A stretch of 64,000 bases of DNA from contig NC_058338.1 in the NCBI RefSeq assembly GCF_905475395.1, positions 91,311,435-91,375,434 of the forward strand, written 5' to 3'. The position numbers and the translations under genes were made by a program. A model generated the notes under the pieces. It was not told the origin of the DNA. It saw nothing but the letters and a program-made list of their open reading frames with translations, and ran no database searches. The DNA comes from Chrysoperla carnea. Its lineage: Eukaryota; Arthropoda; Insecta; Neuroptera; Chrysopidae. Every line of letters starts with the position of its first letter. The stretch's first letter is position 1. Of this stretch, positions 41,301-56,300 are shown one piece after another.

Positions 41301-44300
41301 TCAAACGACATAAAAAGTCCAAATCGATTCATCTTTTTAGGCACTACGATGCCACAGACAGACAAACACACACACATAGCGGTCGAACTTATAACACCAC
41401 TTTTTTTTTAGTTCGGGGGTTAAATAATTAGGCTTACCTTATCCATAAAACCATAAAGAGCCATTGTATCCCATGGCATTATGATTAATGGAGAAATTTC
41501 TTCACTATTTGTTGAATTAAAAACAATATGATTTGCAATTGGATCCGTGAAGAAATTAAATTCTATCCCGGGTACAACGTTTCCATAACCACTTACACTA
41601 CCTCCCAATATAATCAAATTTTTGATATTTTTTCGAAAGGTAGGATCTATTCGTATAGCTAATGCAATATTTGTTAACGGCCCAAGAGCAAATATCGTAA
41701 TCTCACCTGTGAACAATTTTAATTCAATTTTCTTTTATTATACACTAGCATGATACCCGCTCGCATAGCTGGGAAATTTCTATTTTAAAAGTAAAGACCA
41801 CCACGTTACAGCCTTCTCCTCCTTTTCCCTCACTTATTCCCCTTCCATAACACTAAAAATACTTTTTATTATGAATACAAATTATTTAGCCTTTGATTTT
41901 GAAATAGGAACTTTCCGGAGAAGCGGGCGGGTAACTGCCAGTATTTTTATAAATTATAGCCTATATTTTATGTTGATGTATACGCTGCGCTGCTATATTA
42001 TTGCAAAGTTTCATTAAAATCGATTAAGTGATTTTCGCAATCGTCCAGCGAAGCGGGACTCTATAAATTATAGGCTATGTGTTATTCTGATGTAGGAGCT
42101 AAAAGTTTCATTCAAATCCATTTAGTAATTTTGGCGCGAAAGCGTAACAAACAAACTCACTTTCGCTTTTATAATATATATAGAGAGTTGGAGATAGAGA
42201 GAAGGGATAAAGGAGACGTATGAGCTATATTATTATAAAGTTTCATTCAAATTCATTCAGTTTTTGCGTGAAAACGAATGAAACAAACAAACTTACTTTA
42301 GTTCGTATAATATACGCAGGTGACTTTTTTAAGTTAACATATACTTGAAACTCGAAAAATAACTTTTATCGACAAAAATGCTTCAAGCGAAAAATGTTAG
42401 ATGTGTAGGCGCACATCTTACGCAGGCATTAAACTTGACCTAGGTTTTCAGGCTCAATGAAAAGCTCAGTCTACTCCATAACTGGTAATCGATAGATGAA
42501 CACTTTAAATTAGAAAGTTGTTATTGATTAAAAAAGTAACATTTTTGTTCGAAACATTTTTTCGCAAACCGTACAGTTTAAGCAAAAACAGACTGAAAAG
42601 TTTTACCCAAAATTTTCATATCAAAATTGTTATTTCGTATATTGTTTCTGGGAAGTCTAGGCACTTTTCGAAAAATAAATTTCCACTAAATCCAATAAAA
42701 GTTGTTTGTTTTTCTATAAAGACCATTTTTTGTCCAAGTTGAATGAACAAACGCACAAAAAGCTAAATTTTTGCTATCAATTACTGTCTAAACTATTCGC
42801 CTAACAAAAAAATGTTTCAAACAAAAAATGGTTGTGTATTTCTAAGGAACAACTTTCTAATTTAAAGCGTTTATCTTATGTTTGGCAGTTATGAATCGAG
42901 TGATATTTTAATTGAACCTGAAAACTTAGATCGATTTCGATGATGGTATAAGATGTGTGCCTTTAAAACAAACATTTTCGTTTGAAGCATTATCCTCGAT
43001 TAATTATTTATTTATCGAGTTTCAAGTATATGTCAACTTAAAAAAAGACATCCTGTATAGGGATTGAAACAGGGATTTTAAAATTAAGGTTTTATAAATT
43101 ATGAATTTGTTGAAAGTCAAACAAAATTCAAAGCTATAATAGATGATGATATTTCTTGGTAAAAAAAGGTTTTGAAAATTTTTGCATATGTGATAAAATG
43201 AAAAAAATTAAAATTAATACCTGGATTTTCCCGAACCAATCGAATTAAAGCATTTACAGCGTGCTCAGATTTGATAATTCCAAGATCTGGTGGATTTGGA
43301 AATTCAAAATCACCTAATCCATCGTATCCATAATAATATCCATCTTGTACTGGTATATCCAAAATTGTGCTATTCGCACCAGCATAAACAGGAATCTGTA
43401 ATTGAATATTAATTGCATTTATATTTTCCGGACAGGCGCAAATCTACTTTTGTATAGAACTATAGAGTATACTTCTAATCATTTTCTCTGTGTTTTTCAT
43501 TTTTTTACCTGTAAACTCTTTGCAACTTTTAATGTTTTTAAAACATTTATTTTAACATTCTTCAATTCCGTGTTGCCATGAACACATGTAATTCCAATAA
43601 TTTCGGTGTCATTTAATTCTTTTCTTAAATATTGTATTGATGTTAAAATTGCTAACGCATCATCTGCTCCCGAATCGGTATCAATAATTATTTTTGTATG
43701 TTTTAAATTTCTTACATATTCTAACGGATCAAAGTTTGCATTTGCACCATCTGATCTAGATGGAAAAGGAATAAAACAATATCATAAATAGGACCTTAAA
43801 GAAATTGAGTATAAAATATTCGAAATTCCCTCTGACGTAGTCTGAATGCGCCCACTCCCAGTGAACAACGCTGCATATACTTGAACTGAGCGCTCGATCG
43901 GCAACTGTTACATGCAGATAGATATATTATAGTCTTAAATAGCACATAGGCTACTTTGTATCCCAGTAAAATGTATGATTGCCGTGGGATAGATTTATTT
44001 TAATTTTTCATAAGGCAATGGATCGACATGATTTTTTGCATAGGTATAGTGGTAGTTTGGGGGTTAGTAAATGACATTGGCCAATTTTCACCTTAGAAAA
44101 ATTCACGGTTCCTATGGAATAGCATGCAGCATGGGCGTCGCCGAGGGGTGGGGGTAGGTAGGGACAGCTGCTTCCCTCTAGAGATTCACCAAAATATGGT
44201 TTACTTTTTTAAAGCACGCACTAGCTTTAAAAAAGAAAAAATTCTACTGTATTCAAAATATCAGTTATCGGATGAGTTTAATATGAAATTAGAATCAATC

Positions 44301-47300
44301 AAGCCACCTACAAATTTTCGACTAACCATCTTTTATAGTTTTTGAGAAAAAGGGAACTACTATAAGTTATTTACGAAAAAATGTTTCAAACAAAAGTTTT
44401 TTACTTATTTTTATATATATGAAACAATTTTACATTTAAAATTTTATCCTTCCTTTTGCGGTTTACAATACCTAATGGACCCATGTTGTCAATTTGCGAA
44501 CTCAAACTCACTTTTTGCGTCCGGCGCACGATATAAAATAAATTCAGCTCGAAATCTCTTTGGTTTTTGAGTTATCGTGTTAACGGTCAGACAAACGGAA
44601 ATGGACTAATTAGGTTCATTTTATGAATACCTACATCAAAATTTTGTTTGTGGCCTCAATATTTCTAAGCGTTACAAACTTTTGATTAAACTTAATATAC
44701 TCTGATTTACTTCATATATAGGCTACAAAATCTAAATTAAGTAATTTTTGACAACAAGTTTTTAGGGAAAGGGCGCCCATACAATGAAAGGGGAAAAAGG
44801 AATAGTAGAAAAAGAAATTTTTAGGTAAGTCTCCCACAAGAAAACATAAACAAAATCCACGGTTTTCACTAGTATAAATCCGAATTCCAGTGTCTGTGAC
44901 CCCCCAAAATTTAACTCTGGATCCACGCCTGTTTTCAGGTAAATTAATGGTAAAATAGGTCCAATTTTAAAATAAAAATAAAATTTCGCGTTTTATCTCC
45001 TATATTTTTACTTGTACCAACATTTCATACTTTTACCATTCTCCATAAAGCAACTTGCTCTCCTCTTTCCATCGACTGGCGACGCCCTTGGCACACAGGA
45101 ACCGTGTTTTTAAAAGGGTTTTGTGAAAGTTCGTGAAATAGATTTTTAGCATATTTTTCCCAAGAAGGATTGAATAATTTACACAGTAACGATAAAAATT
45201 AAACGTGGATAACATTACTCTGTTTTAATCGTGGGTAACACGGCGGGGCGCAACTAATAATTTATATTTGTTCGTACAACGTAAATAAGTATGTAATGAA
45301 TGATTCGTGTAATTAAATACAATGTAATTTTAATTAAATGATACAATTAATATTAAATTACATAATTAAGTGTTCATTACCTTTGCATTGAATATATAAG
45401 AAATATTAAAAATGAAATTATCCCTATATTTAACGTACACATTATTAAATTTGGTAACAACATCAACCAACAACTTTATATTTAATAAATAATATCGATA
45501 ATAAAAATAAATATTATCTTATTATTTATATAATAATAATAAAATAATGAACTTTAGTTAATTAACAAATACTATAATGACTTAATAATGTTATAATTAT
45601 ATCTAATTAATAGATATTTTATTTCCCCTTTAAATTGAAACTCGTTGTAAAATTAATTATACAGGGACGTAACGAAATGTCAAATTTTGGATATGCCATT
45701 AGAGATAATTTCAGATCGGATGTACCAATTTATTAGTTTTTCCTTTTTCACCACTGTTTAATCTTATATATTATCACTCTAGCAAGTTCTTTCCTGTCTT
45801 ACCTTTATCATCCTTATTCCTTTATCAAATTCCATGATTCACCCCTCATTTTCAAGGTTATTATGTCTAGGTTTGACGAAAAATATAATCACGATCTAAA
45901 AATGTACCGCTTAGGAAAAAAACCATAGACAAATAATTTGAACAAAAAAATATCATAAATTTAAATACTACTTAAAATTTAAGTTTATGTTAGTTTTTAT
46001 AGATGATCTGCTAATACTCTAGACATATAATTACTATTTTTAATGTTCTCCTAATATTAATTTAAGAACTTTTGATTTTTTTCACCACTTTTCAACGAAA
46101 TTTGTTGATTGTTGTTTTTAACCACGGGTTACGGTAACTACGAGAGAATAATTCTTCACAGATCGAGCTATTATGTCTATTATTGCTGCCCAAGAAGTTA
46201 ATTTATCGTTGAAAAATGTAATAATGTTGAAATCATCGTCATTTGTTTAAGCTTTCACTTTGAAACAATTGAAGATTTATTTTCATTTTCACCGTTTTTT
46301 CCAGTCAGATTATGAAATCTTCTTTCATATTATATTTTCTAAAGTAGTAATAATTTGTAATTTCTTGTTTTCAGACTACCCCCCCCCCCCAAATATTATT
46401 CTCCCATGATTACTCCAGTAATTATGCAGAAAAATTTCGTAGCTTATGAATCATTACTCAAATATATTATACTCAAATACTTTTTTTTTACTAGGTACAT
46501 AAAAATATAATATAGTTCAGAATACTTTTATTTTAATGTTATTCTGATAGATGATATAACTTGACTAGTTACCTTGAAGAGTCTGTATTGTAATCTGACC
46601 GTATCGTACACTGTGCGCTGTTTATATAGTTACAATCAATTGTTACCGTACAGTCTAGCAAATTCTAGAACTGCCACGTATGTTCTATTGCATATATTTT
46701 ACTTGTATATGTTTTTTATCTCTGTTTAAGTAATATAAAACGATATTGTTTTTTCTTTTTAGAATTGTCTAAATTACATTTGTTTTTAAGATAGTACTGT
46801 ATGTGTGTGAACCGTTGAATGAATATATCGCCGCGTCGGGTTGTTTATAACGACGGATTATTTATATTGTCGGGTTCATTGTTAACACCACTTTGTCAAT
46901 TCTTGGCTATCGATCTATTTTTTTTTCTGTATGATTTCATTGTAATAATTTTATAGTCGCACATTTGGGTGTCTAATTTTCTAATTACGCCTCTATGATA
47001 GTTAAAGCAAGGAGTGTGTGGATGTCCATTCGTAAACAAATGTATGGATACAATGAATTTCCTTTTAAGGTAATAATCCAAATGGTTAAAGCTTTGATAA
47101 TTCCATTACTCACATTTGCTTGCCAAGTATGGGGTTTAGAGCATTCTGTGGAATTAACAAAATTCTTAAACTTAATCTATAAAGAAATTCTGGGCGTAGC
47201 TAAGTGTACGCCGAGCGATGCAGTATTGCTAGAAATCGGTGAATTTCCGCTGGAAGCATATTCAACTCTGCAATCTCTCTCTTACATGTTTAGAGTTTTG

Positions 47301-50300
47301 AACAATGAAGGTAGGCTGATACAAAAAGAAAGCGCTAAAAATTGTATTAATTACATACAAATGAATGACTGTGCTAGAAAGTTAGTGGATGAAGGCATAC
47401 TTCACGTTGGGAGCAATGTGGATTATATCCAATGGAAAAAACGCGTAAAAGCTCGTGTGGAAGATGTTTATAGAGATAATATGCTGAAAAGTGTTGCAAG
47501 CAAAAGGTCTCTACAAACCTTTAATATAATAGGAAAATTTGATAATGGAGCCCCATATTTAAAAATGTTAGATGATAGGAGTTTGAGAAGGGTATTAACA
47601 AATTTTAGACTCGGAAGATTTGCTTGGGAAAACAAGGCGAAGAGAGATGGAGAACGTGTGTGTGTTTTGTGCAATGGGTGCGAGTCAGGTCATCATCTTC
47701 TCTTAGACTGTGCGGGAGTTGACTTAGTAATGCGAGACCATATTATACGTGTATTGGGTGATACAGTTGACAATATTTTAAATGTGAGAGATCCGTCTAT
47801 GTGTGTGAAAGTTTGTAAATTTATAAGTGGGTTTTTGGAAAAAAGAAAAAATTTTCTTGTGTAAACTGTTTACTTTGCATCTTTGTATTTTTTCTAATTT
47901 TTTAGTTATACGATTATTATATTATTATTTCTGTTATTATTACTAGTATTATTGCTTTCTTAATTTTTTTTTTTTTAACTATTTGTCAGGATTTGTTATT
48001 TAAGTTTGAACTTTGTTTGATTCAAATTTTATTAATTTATATCAATAAAGCTTATTATTATATAATTACGCCTCTGAAATGGATAATTTTCTCAAATGGA
48101 TTTTTTAAATCGATAATTTATTAAAATTTAAATTAATTTTTATTTACGCTTAATTATAATGTACATCTTTTTTAATGAGATTTTGATTTTATTTTAATAG
48201 TTTTACGCCAATCAAATTTTACATTAAAATCGCAAATGCAATGTGAAGTTACCTTTTTGGTGTATTATTTGGACCCCTTGTGTGACCCTAATCTTCCATA
48301 TTCCTTTATCAAATTCCATGATTCATCCCTCATTTTCAAGCTTACTATGTCTAGATTTAACGAAAAATATACTCACGGTCTAAAAATGTACTACTTAGAA
48401 AAAAACACGATAGACAAATAGTTTGAACGAAAAAATATTATAAATTTAAATAATAAGTTTATTAGGCAAACATGTTAGTTGTTATAGATGTTCTTCTAAT
48501 ACTCTAGACATATAATTACTATTTTAAATTTATGTTCTTCTAATACTAGAACTTTTGATTCTTTTTACCGCTTTTCCACGAAATTTGTTGTTTGTTGTTT
48601 TAAGCCACGGGGTACGGTAACTACAGGAGCGGAATTCCGCATAGGTCCAGCTAGTATCTTTTATTGAGACAAAAAAAGGCCAAAACAAAAACAAACAAAA
48701 AATTTTTTTATCATTTTATTTTTAAATCAATTTTAATCTTGTAAATATTTCAATAAAAGTTCCTTATAAATGTCTTGGTCCACTTTCGTTATAACAATTG
48801 TATTCTTATATCGTTTTAATAAATCAAGTTTATCTGGAAGTAAACCACCACGAAATTCTCCTTCGATCACTGGAGCGATATAATAATGTTCAGCAGCTGT
48901 TGCAATCTTTGGATTTAATGCGGTTGTTGCTAACCATGTATCGGACGATACCCAAACTGGACTTTTTGGTAATGAAACATTCTCTGCTTTATTAATGAAA
49001 TCAATCATCTCGTTATCAATTTTTCCTAATACATTGAGACGCCAATCCTAGAGAATAAAAAATTTCTATAAATTGATTCGTGACAATTTATTTCCAATTT
49101 TATTGAAAAAACTACCTTATCGATTTCTCCATAAAGCTCCATCGTATCCCAAGGCATTAAAATTATTGGAGAAATTTCTTCACTATTCGTTGAATTAAAA
49201 ACAATATGATTCGCCACCGGATCCATCCAGAAGTTAAATTCAACCCCAGGTAAAATATTTCCATACCCACTTACGCTGCCTCCCAAAATTATTAAATGTT
49301 TAATATTTTTCCGAAATGTTGGATCCATACGTATAGCTAATGCAATATTCGTTAACGGTGCAAGAGCAATTATTGTAATTTCACCTGCAAATAAAAAAAA
49401 GGTTCTATATAAAAATTATTTTATAAGAATTTCAGGAACCTACCTGGATTCTCACGAACCAATCGTGTTAAGGCATTTACAGCATGTTCAGATTGTATTA
49501 AACCAACGTCTGGTGGATCGGCAAATTCAAAATCACCTAATCCATCAATACCAAAATAATATTCATTTTCTATAGGTGTCGCCAAAATGGTGCTGTTTGC
49601 GCCGGCATAGACTGGTATCTAAAATTGAATAATCGCGTTACTAAATATAGTGGAGGGTCGTAAAATTTATAGCTCAGAATCCAGGACCAGCCAATGAATC
49701 TTTATAAAAACTTGTCGACTGTTCATTTTTTAAAGCTTAAAGACAAAACATTGGTCATGGATTCCGAAATAAGACAATTTTTATACCTTACGGTTCTCTA
49801 TTAATAATGTACCTTGTATAACCTTTTTGAATACCTTTTAAGGATGTACGAGCGCCAGGACAGTTTTGGATAAAAGGCTTAATTTTTTTTTTATATGAAG
49901 TTGGACTAAGTATAAATCTATTCTGAAAATTTAAGGGAAGGTTGACCGATTATTTAAATAAATAAATGACTTCAAAAGTAAGCATATTTAACATTGGTTT
50001 TAGGGGAAAACGGTAGATGGATGATATATTATCATAGATTTCTCCAAAACTAGTCTCTATTTTCAACCACAAGTCTAAACTTGCCTTGGCGCTCGTACTA
50101 CCTTAAAATGGAAATAACGTTGAGAAAAAACAATTTAATTTTCAGATTTAAAAAAATTTTAACTTCTAGACTTTTTACAACTTTTAAGTTGTACGAAGTT
50201 TGTGACCACGGCTAATTTGAACGGTTTCTGTAGTTCCCAATATCTTGGGAAAATTCCCAATACTTTGGTCTTAAAATTAAATTTATTAAATATATTTTAC

Positions 50301-53300
50301 CTGTAAACTCTTTGCAACTTTCAATGTTTTTAAAACATTTATTTTAACATTATCCAATTCCGTGTTGCCATGAGCACAAGTAATTCCAATAATTTCGGTG
50401 TCATTTAATTCTTTTCTTAAAAATTGTATGGATGTTAAAATTGCTAACGCATCATCTGCCCCAGCATCGGTATCAATTATTATTTTTGTATGTTTTAAAT
50501 TTCTTACATATTCTAATGGATCAAATCGCGCATCCGATCTATAAGTTAAATAAAAGAAAATTCATATCGATTCTCTGTACTGTTTATGAGAAATGTGCCT
50601 TTTTTTGGTTGCGGTGGGTTTGGTTTTCCGAAATTTAAATCTTTAAATTTCAACCAAGTTTAGAGTTTTTTCAAGCGTTTTATTGTTAAAAGTAAGTTGT
50701 TTATATTAAAATGTTCTGTCTGTATATTTTTATTAAATTAAACGATTTTCTAACAAGAAAAAGGACAATAGAAGCTAATAGAATAGAATAAAACCCTTCT
50801 CTCGAACATTCTTTTAACCAGAATCCTCTAGAACAACCCCAGGGTATTAAAGGAGGCTTTCTCGGCGACTTGAGTCAGTCTTTTTTTTATAAACCACAGA
50901 GTTCAGATCTAAAAAGAAACCGAAGTGAGAATAAATGAAAAGCATATTAGCCAAATTAAATTTTTGAAAATGTTTCTAACTTTGAAAGTAATATACAACT
51001 AAATATTCTAGAGTGTTCTGGTAGTAGAAATTTCGAAATTCGGCGATATATAAACCAAAATCCAGTGACTTTCTTTCTTTAATTAGTTAATTAATTTGAT
51101 ATACTCTATATACACCGTATATGTTTAATGGTCGAATATGTTTCTCAATATCTAAGATAGAAATCTATAATATTTACGTTAAAAAGTAAATCATTAAATA
51201 TTATTTCTACCATTAAACATGCGATATATTTTAACCCGAGCAACGCCGGGTTTGGCTGCTAGTTTCTCATAAACGTTTAGAGAATCGATATGAATTTTTC
51301 ACAAAAAACGTATAAAAGAATGATTAATTGATAAATAAAATTTAATATTTTTTGGTATCGAAATACCTTAAACGATATTAAACGTTTGTTTACCTGTGTA
51401 ATGAATATAAAATAAGGATTAAAAACGCACCTATTGCCACATTTAAAGAACACATTATTAGATTCGTTAACATCAACAACAAATTTCAAACTTAATAAAA
51501 ATTAATAAGAGTTTCTTATTTATAATATTAAAAAATAAAATTAATTGGTCTAGACTCTAGCTGATTAAAAAAAAATAGGTACTTCAAATGATATGAATAA
51601 ATAACGGGTGTTCCAGACTACCCGTATACCTAATCTAAAGTCCCAAATTTATATCGTTGAATCTGGAATTTGAAATTGGAATAAGTTCTGTCGATGTTGG
51701 TAATAGTATGGATGATTTACTTAAAAAAGATTCTAACTTACACATTAATCGGCATATTTTGGATTTTAGATAGAGGGGTGTACGAGTAGTCTTGAACACT
51801 TGGTATAGTTAATTGGTAAAAATATTTCATTCGTAATAATTTATTAATAGATAGATATATATCTGTTTCCTTACTAATTAAAACTCATTGGAAATTTTTT
51901 ACTTATGCAATCACGGCATTTTTAAGGATGTACGTACAGTGTACCGGATAAAGGATGCGTATAGTACCTACTTGTGATAAGGGCTGTAATGAAGGGTATG
52001 CGGTAGTATAAAGAGTATACTCAGTAACTTTAACTTGCAAACAGGATCCATTTCATTCCCCTTATTTCTCTTTTACTGGTGTACAAATATTCAAAATAAT
52101 GCAATTATCATTCGTTGAGCACGCAGTAAATTAGAATAGGTAGTAAATTTAAAAACAAGTGAAAACAAACAATTGGCTTAGTTAATTGTTGAAATACCAT
52201 GTATAGACAGTGTTGATTACTCTGTCACATTACACATACATACATGTCACACATACATAACTGATATTCCCATATAATCAATACTATACAATTTGCGCTC
52301 TCACGGGTAAACAGTGACGTTTACGAAAAAACGTTTCAAACAAAAGTTGTTTATTTTTTTATAAGAAACATTTTTACATTTAAACTTTTGTTCTATCTCT
52401 AACGGTTTACAAAATGGGTCCTACGGACCCAAAACCCAATTGACCTATGTTGCTCATTTACGAACTCGACCCCACTTTTTGCGTCCTAAGCACGCTATGA
52501 AAAGAGTGCGCTGTAAAAATTTCAGCTTGAAATCTCTTTTCATTTTTAAGTAATCGTGATGACAGACGGACAGACGACAGACGACAGACGACAGACAGAG
52601 AGACAATCGGAAATGGACTAATTTGGTGATTTTATGAACACCTATACCAAAATTTTGTTCATTGTATCATAATTTTTAAGCGTTACAAACTTGGGACTAA
52701 ACTTAGTATACCTTGGTATATTTCATATCCATGGTATAAAAAAACTATTGACTGAGGTAATTGTTGAAATATCCTATATATAGATAGTGTTAAATATCAG
52801 TGTCTGTATTATTTTTTTATAATGTATATGAAGTATACCAAGGTATACTAAGTTTAGTCCCAAGTTTATAACGCTTAAAAAGATTGATACTTGAACAAAA
52901 TTTTGGTATAGATGTTCATAAAATCACCAAATTAGTCCTATTTTTGAGTTATCGTGCTGACGGACAGACAGACGAACGAACAAACGGAAATTGACTACTT
53001 CTGTTTAAAATAAAGTGATTTTAGCGTTACAAAATTGGGACTAAATTTAATATACCTTGTTATATTTCAGATATAATAAGGTATAATAATGTATGTCATA
53101 TATATTTCATAAGTGATTTAATTTTACTCTGTTTTTAGGAACGGCAAACGCTATTTCACTTCTGTAATATATATTGCATATACTGTAGTTTGTGTTTAGT
53201 AGATTTAGCTACTGCTGCTAATAGTGATGAAAATAATTTCAAACTTGTTACTTGTAGGTTTTTGGGGTCGCTGAACACGAATATTGCGACAGTAATCGGG

Positions 53301-56300
53301 CATCAGGTACCTCGTAGACTAATTGTGTCCCGGTGCTTGTGTTCACCCCAAAAACACCTCGAGTAACAAGTTTGGAATCATTTTCATCACTATTAACCGA
53401 ATTGTGAATTTAATATATTTACAGTATTACAATGTAATTATAAAATTCATATTATTTATGCAAATTGAATATTTTTCATTTCTTATAAATCAATTTAGAC
53501 CACAAAATTTCCTACGCGCTCTAACGAATCGAATGCCGAAAACCGCATTCAAATCCGACTTACGGTTAAAATTTTCCGAACTCCATTGCTTGGTTTCTGC
53601 GATATTAACATTGACTGGCTAAAGTGGCACATATGTGTGTGTACAATTTGACCATACCTCTTAGTATTATATACGCATGCGTTTCCTTCTAAATTAAGGA
53701 TTGAACCGAGTAACAGTTCTAATTGACTAAAAATGATTTCTAAAATAAACTCTCATTCTCACATTTTTTAAAATAATACAGTTCCTGAACGAAAGGGATA
53801 GAGGACATACAAGCTTTTTCAATATTAATTTTACTTACTGACTATGTGATGTCATAACGTTTTAAATTTCAGATTAGTAGATGAAACACACAAAATAAAA
53901 TCAAGTGTCTTATAATAAATAAGAGTATATCTATAAAAATTATCTAATCGTTTAATAATAACAATATTTTTATTCCCTTTAATTATATTTTTTAAACAGG
54001 GTCTGATTTACTAATAAGAACACGTGTACACATCGTACATAACTAATCAAAAGTTTTAATATATGTAAAGCTACATTTCATTCGCTTGTTACTTTGAATT
54101 ATTTAGTTCCCCTAGTCTGGAATGTTTATATTTATAGATACAAAAAGATAGGCAACACTCATGACATAAAAGTGACGAAGGTAATAGTAAAAAAAAAAAT
54201 TTTTTTACATGATGCTTTTTATGGATTCCATAGACTTTATGGTTTTTCCTTTTAATCGGGAGGTTGTGTTGAGGAAAATGAAATTTTTCAAACTTTTCTA
54301 TTAATTTGACTTTATTTCGAGTCTATAGGTGAAAATCCCATCTTTCTAGCATGTATAGAACAGATAATATTTATTTTTGAGTGGTTTTTTGCATGCTCTC
54401 TTAACCAAGTACTTAAAATGCAATCAGTAGAAAAATTTTTGCAGGATGTTGTTGAGTAAGCTTTAGACTACAAATAAAAATTTTATACATTATCTGATTT
54501 TTTTATAAACTTTTTGAATTATTTAATAATCAAACAATATTCTACCGAGCTACCCACCGGCAACCTACACTTTTACATTTAAGAGCATTTTTTAAACGGG
54601 ATCCTGAAAAATATTTCATGCGAAAATTAGTCATGCTCAATGACGGATTTTATTGGTTCTGGATTTTAATATATGCTAAGACTCGGTTGGCTGATAAGTC
54701 CCCGGTCTGACACATAGATGGCGTCGCTAGTATTAAATGCATATTATTTTTATATAGTACCAACCTTCAAATGATTCGTGTCAAAATTTGACGTCTGTAA
54801 GTCAATTAGTTTGTGAGATAGAGCGTCTTTTGTGAAGCAACTTTTGTTATTGTGAAAAAAATGGAAAAAAAGGAATTTCGTGTTTTGATAAAATACTGTT
54901 TTCTGAAGGGAAAAAATACAGTGGAAGCAAAAACTTGGCTTGATAATGAGTTTCCGGACTCTGTATTTTTTCCCTTCAGAAAACAGTATTTTATCAAAAC
55001 ACGAAATTCCATTTTTTCCATTTTTTTCACAATAACAAAAGTTGCTTCACAAAAGACGCTCTATCTCACAAACTAATTGACTTACAGACGTCAAATTTTG
55101 ACACGAATCATTTGAAGGTTGGTACTATATAAAAATAATATGCATTTAATACTAGCGACGCCATCTATGTGTCAGACCGGGGACTTATCAGCCAACCTGT
55201 TATCTAGCGATAGAAAAAAGAACTATTGTCGGAACGAAGCTACAAGTTATACTTTATTGGCGCATGCGCAATAAAACATTAATTACTGAAATCGTATTAT
55301 TTGCGCTTATATATCCGAAACGACATCAAGACTTCAATTGTGGAATGGGCTTAAAATGTATTTTGTGCAACTCTTTTTAGATTCAATTAGACCCTGTATT
55401 CATTTTACAACACTAATAAAAATTATAATCTCTCAGTTAAAATGCCAAAAAATAAATATTACAAAATAATCATTCTCTAATAAAATTATCATTGGTTTCC
55501 CGTATTATTATCGTATAGGAAAGTTGTCAAGGCCAACTAGATATACTTTTATTTTTGTCCAAAACTTTTATTCAAGAAAGAATTTAAAAAATGCAAGCAC
55601 TTGAGTCATGGCAAAATCCATCATACAACGAGAAAACAAGCTTTTCTGGTAAAATTTTCTGGCTTAAATGGTAAAAGGAATTAAAAACAGAAATTTAAAG
55701 AATAATATTTTATTGAATATTGACCTATACATAAATTTTAATCTTGTAAACATTTTAATAAATGTTCCTTGTAAATTTTTTGATCTACTTGCGTTATAAC
55801 AATTGTATTCTTATATCGTTTTAATACATCAAGTTTATCTGGAATTAAACCACCACGAAATTCTCCTTCGATCACTGGAGCGATATAATAATGTTCAGCA
55901 GCTGTTGCAATCTTTGGATTTAATGCGGTTGTTGCTAACCATGTATCAGATGATACCCAATATGGTTTCTTGGGTAATGAAACACCTTCTACTTTGTTTA
56001 TAAAATCAATCAGATCATTGTTAATTTTTCCCAACACATTTAGACGCCAATCCTAGATGATAAAAAATTATTAGACATGGAATAAAATTTTGAATATAAA
56101 TATAAATTTATTTTTTACCTTATCCATAAAACCATGAAGAACCATTGTGTCCCATGGCATTATGATTAATGGGAAAATTTCTTCACTATTCGTTGAACTA
56201 AATACAATATGATTTGCAATTGGATCCGTTAAGAAATTAAATTCTATCCCGGGTAAAACGTTTCCATAGCCACTTACACTACCTCCTAATATAATCAAAT

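Larger units (their letters stand above)
45464..46994. other. Spacer between hydrolases A and B, left part
   Basis: The region just upstream of copy A (about 45560-45660) resembles that upstream of copy B (about 51820-51900), for example aaattgaaactcgttg versus aattaaaactcattgg, so it may be duplicated promoter DNA. The 45817-46141 block is a direct repeat of 48301-48623. Positions 46150-46980 show no gene. Confidence 0.5.

Noticed and set aside
51277-51489. 70-codon minus-strand frame over hydrolase B exon 1
   Set aside because: A different frame from the signal peptide that aligns with copies A and C; a shadow.
54806-55076. Two overlapping, nearly identical open frames on opposite strands
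   Set aside because: They are the same mariner transposase start read from each arm of the palindrome, running into the opposite arm; not host genes.
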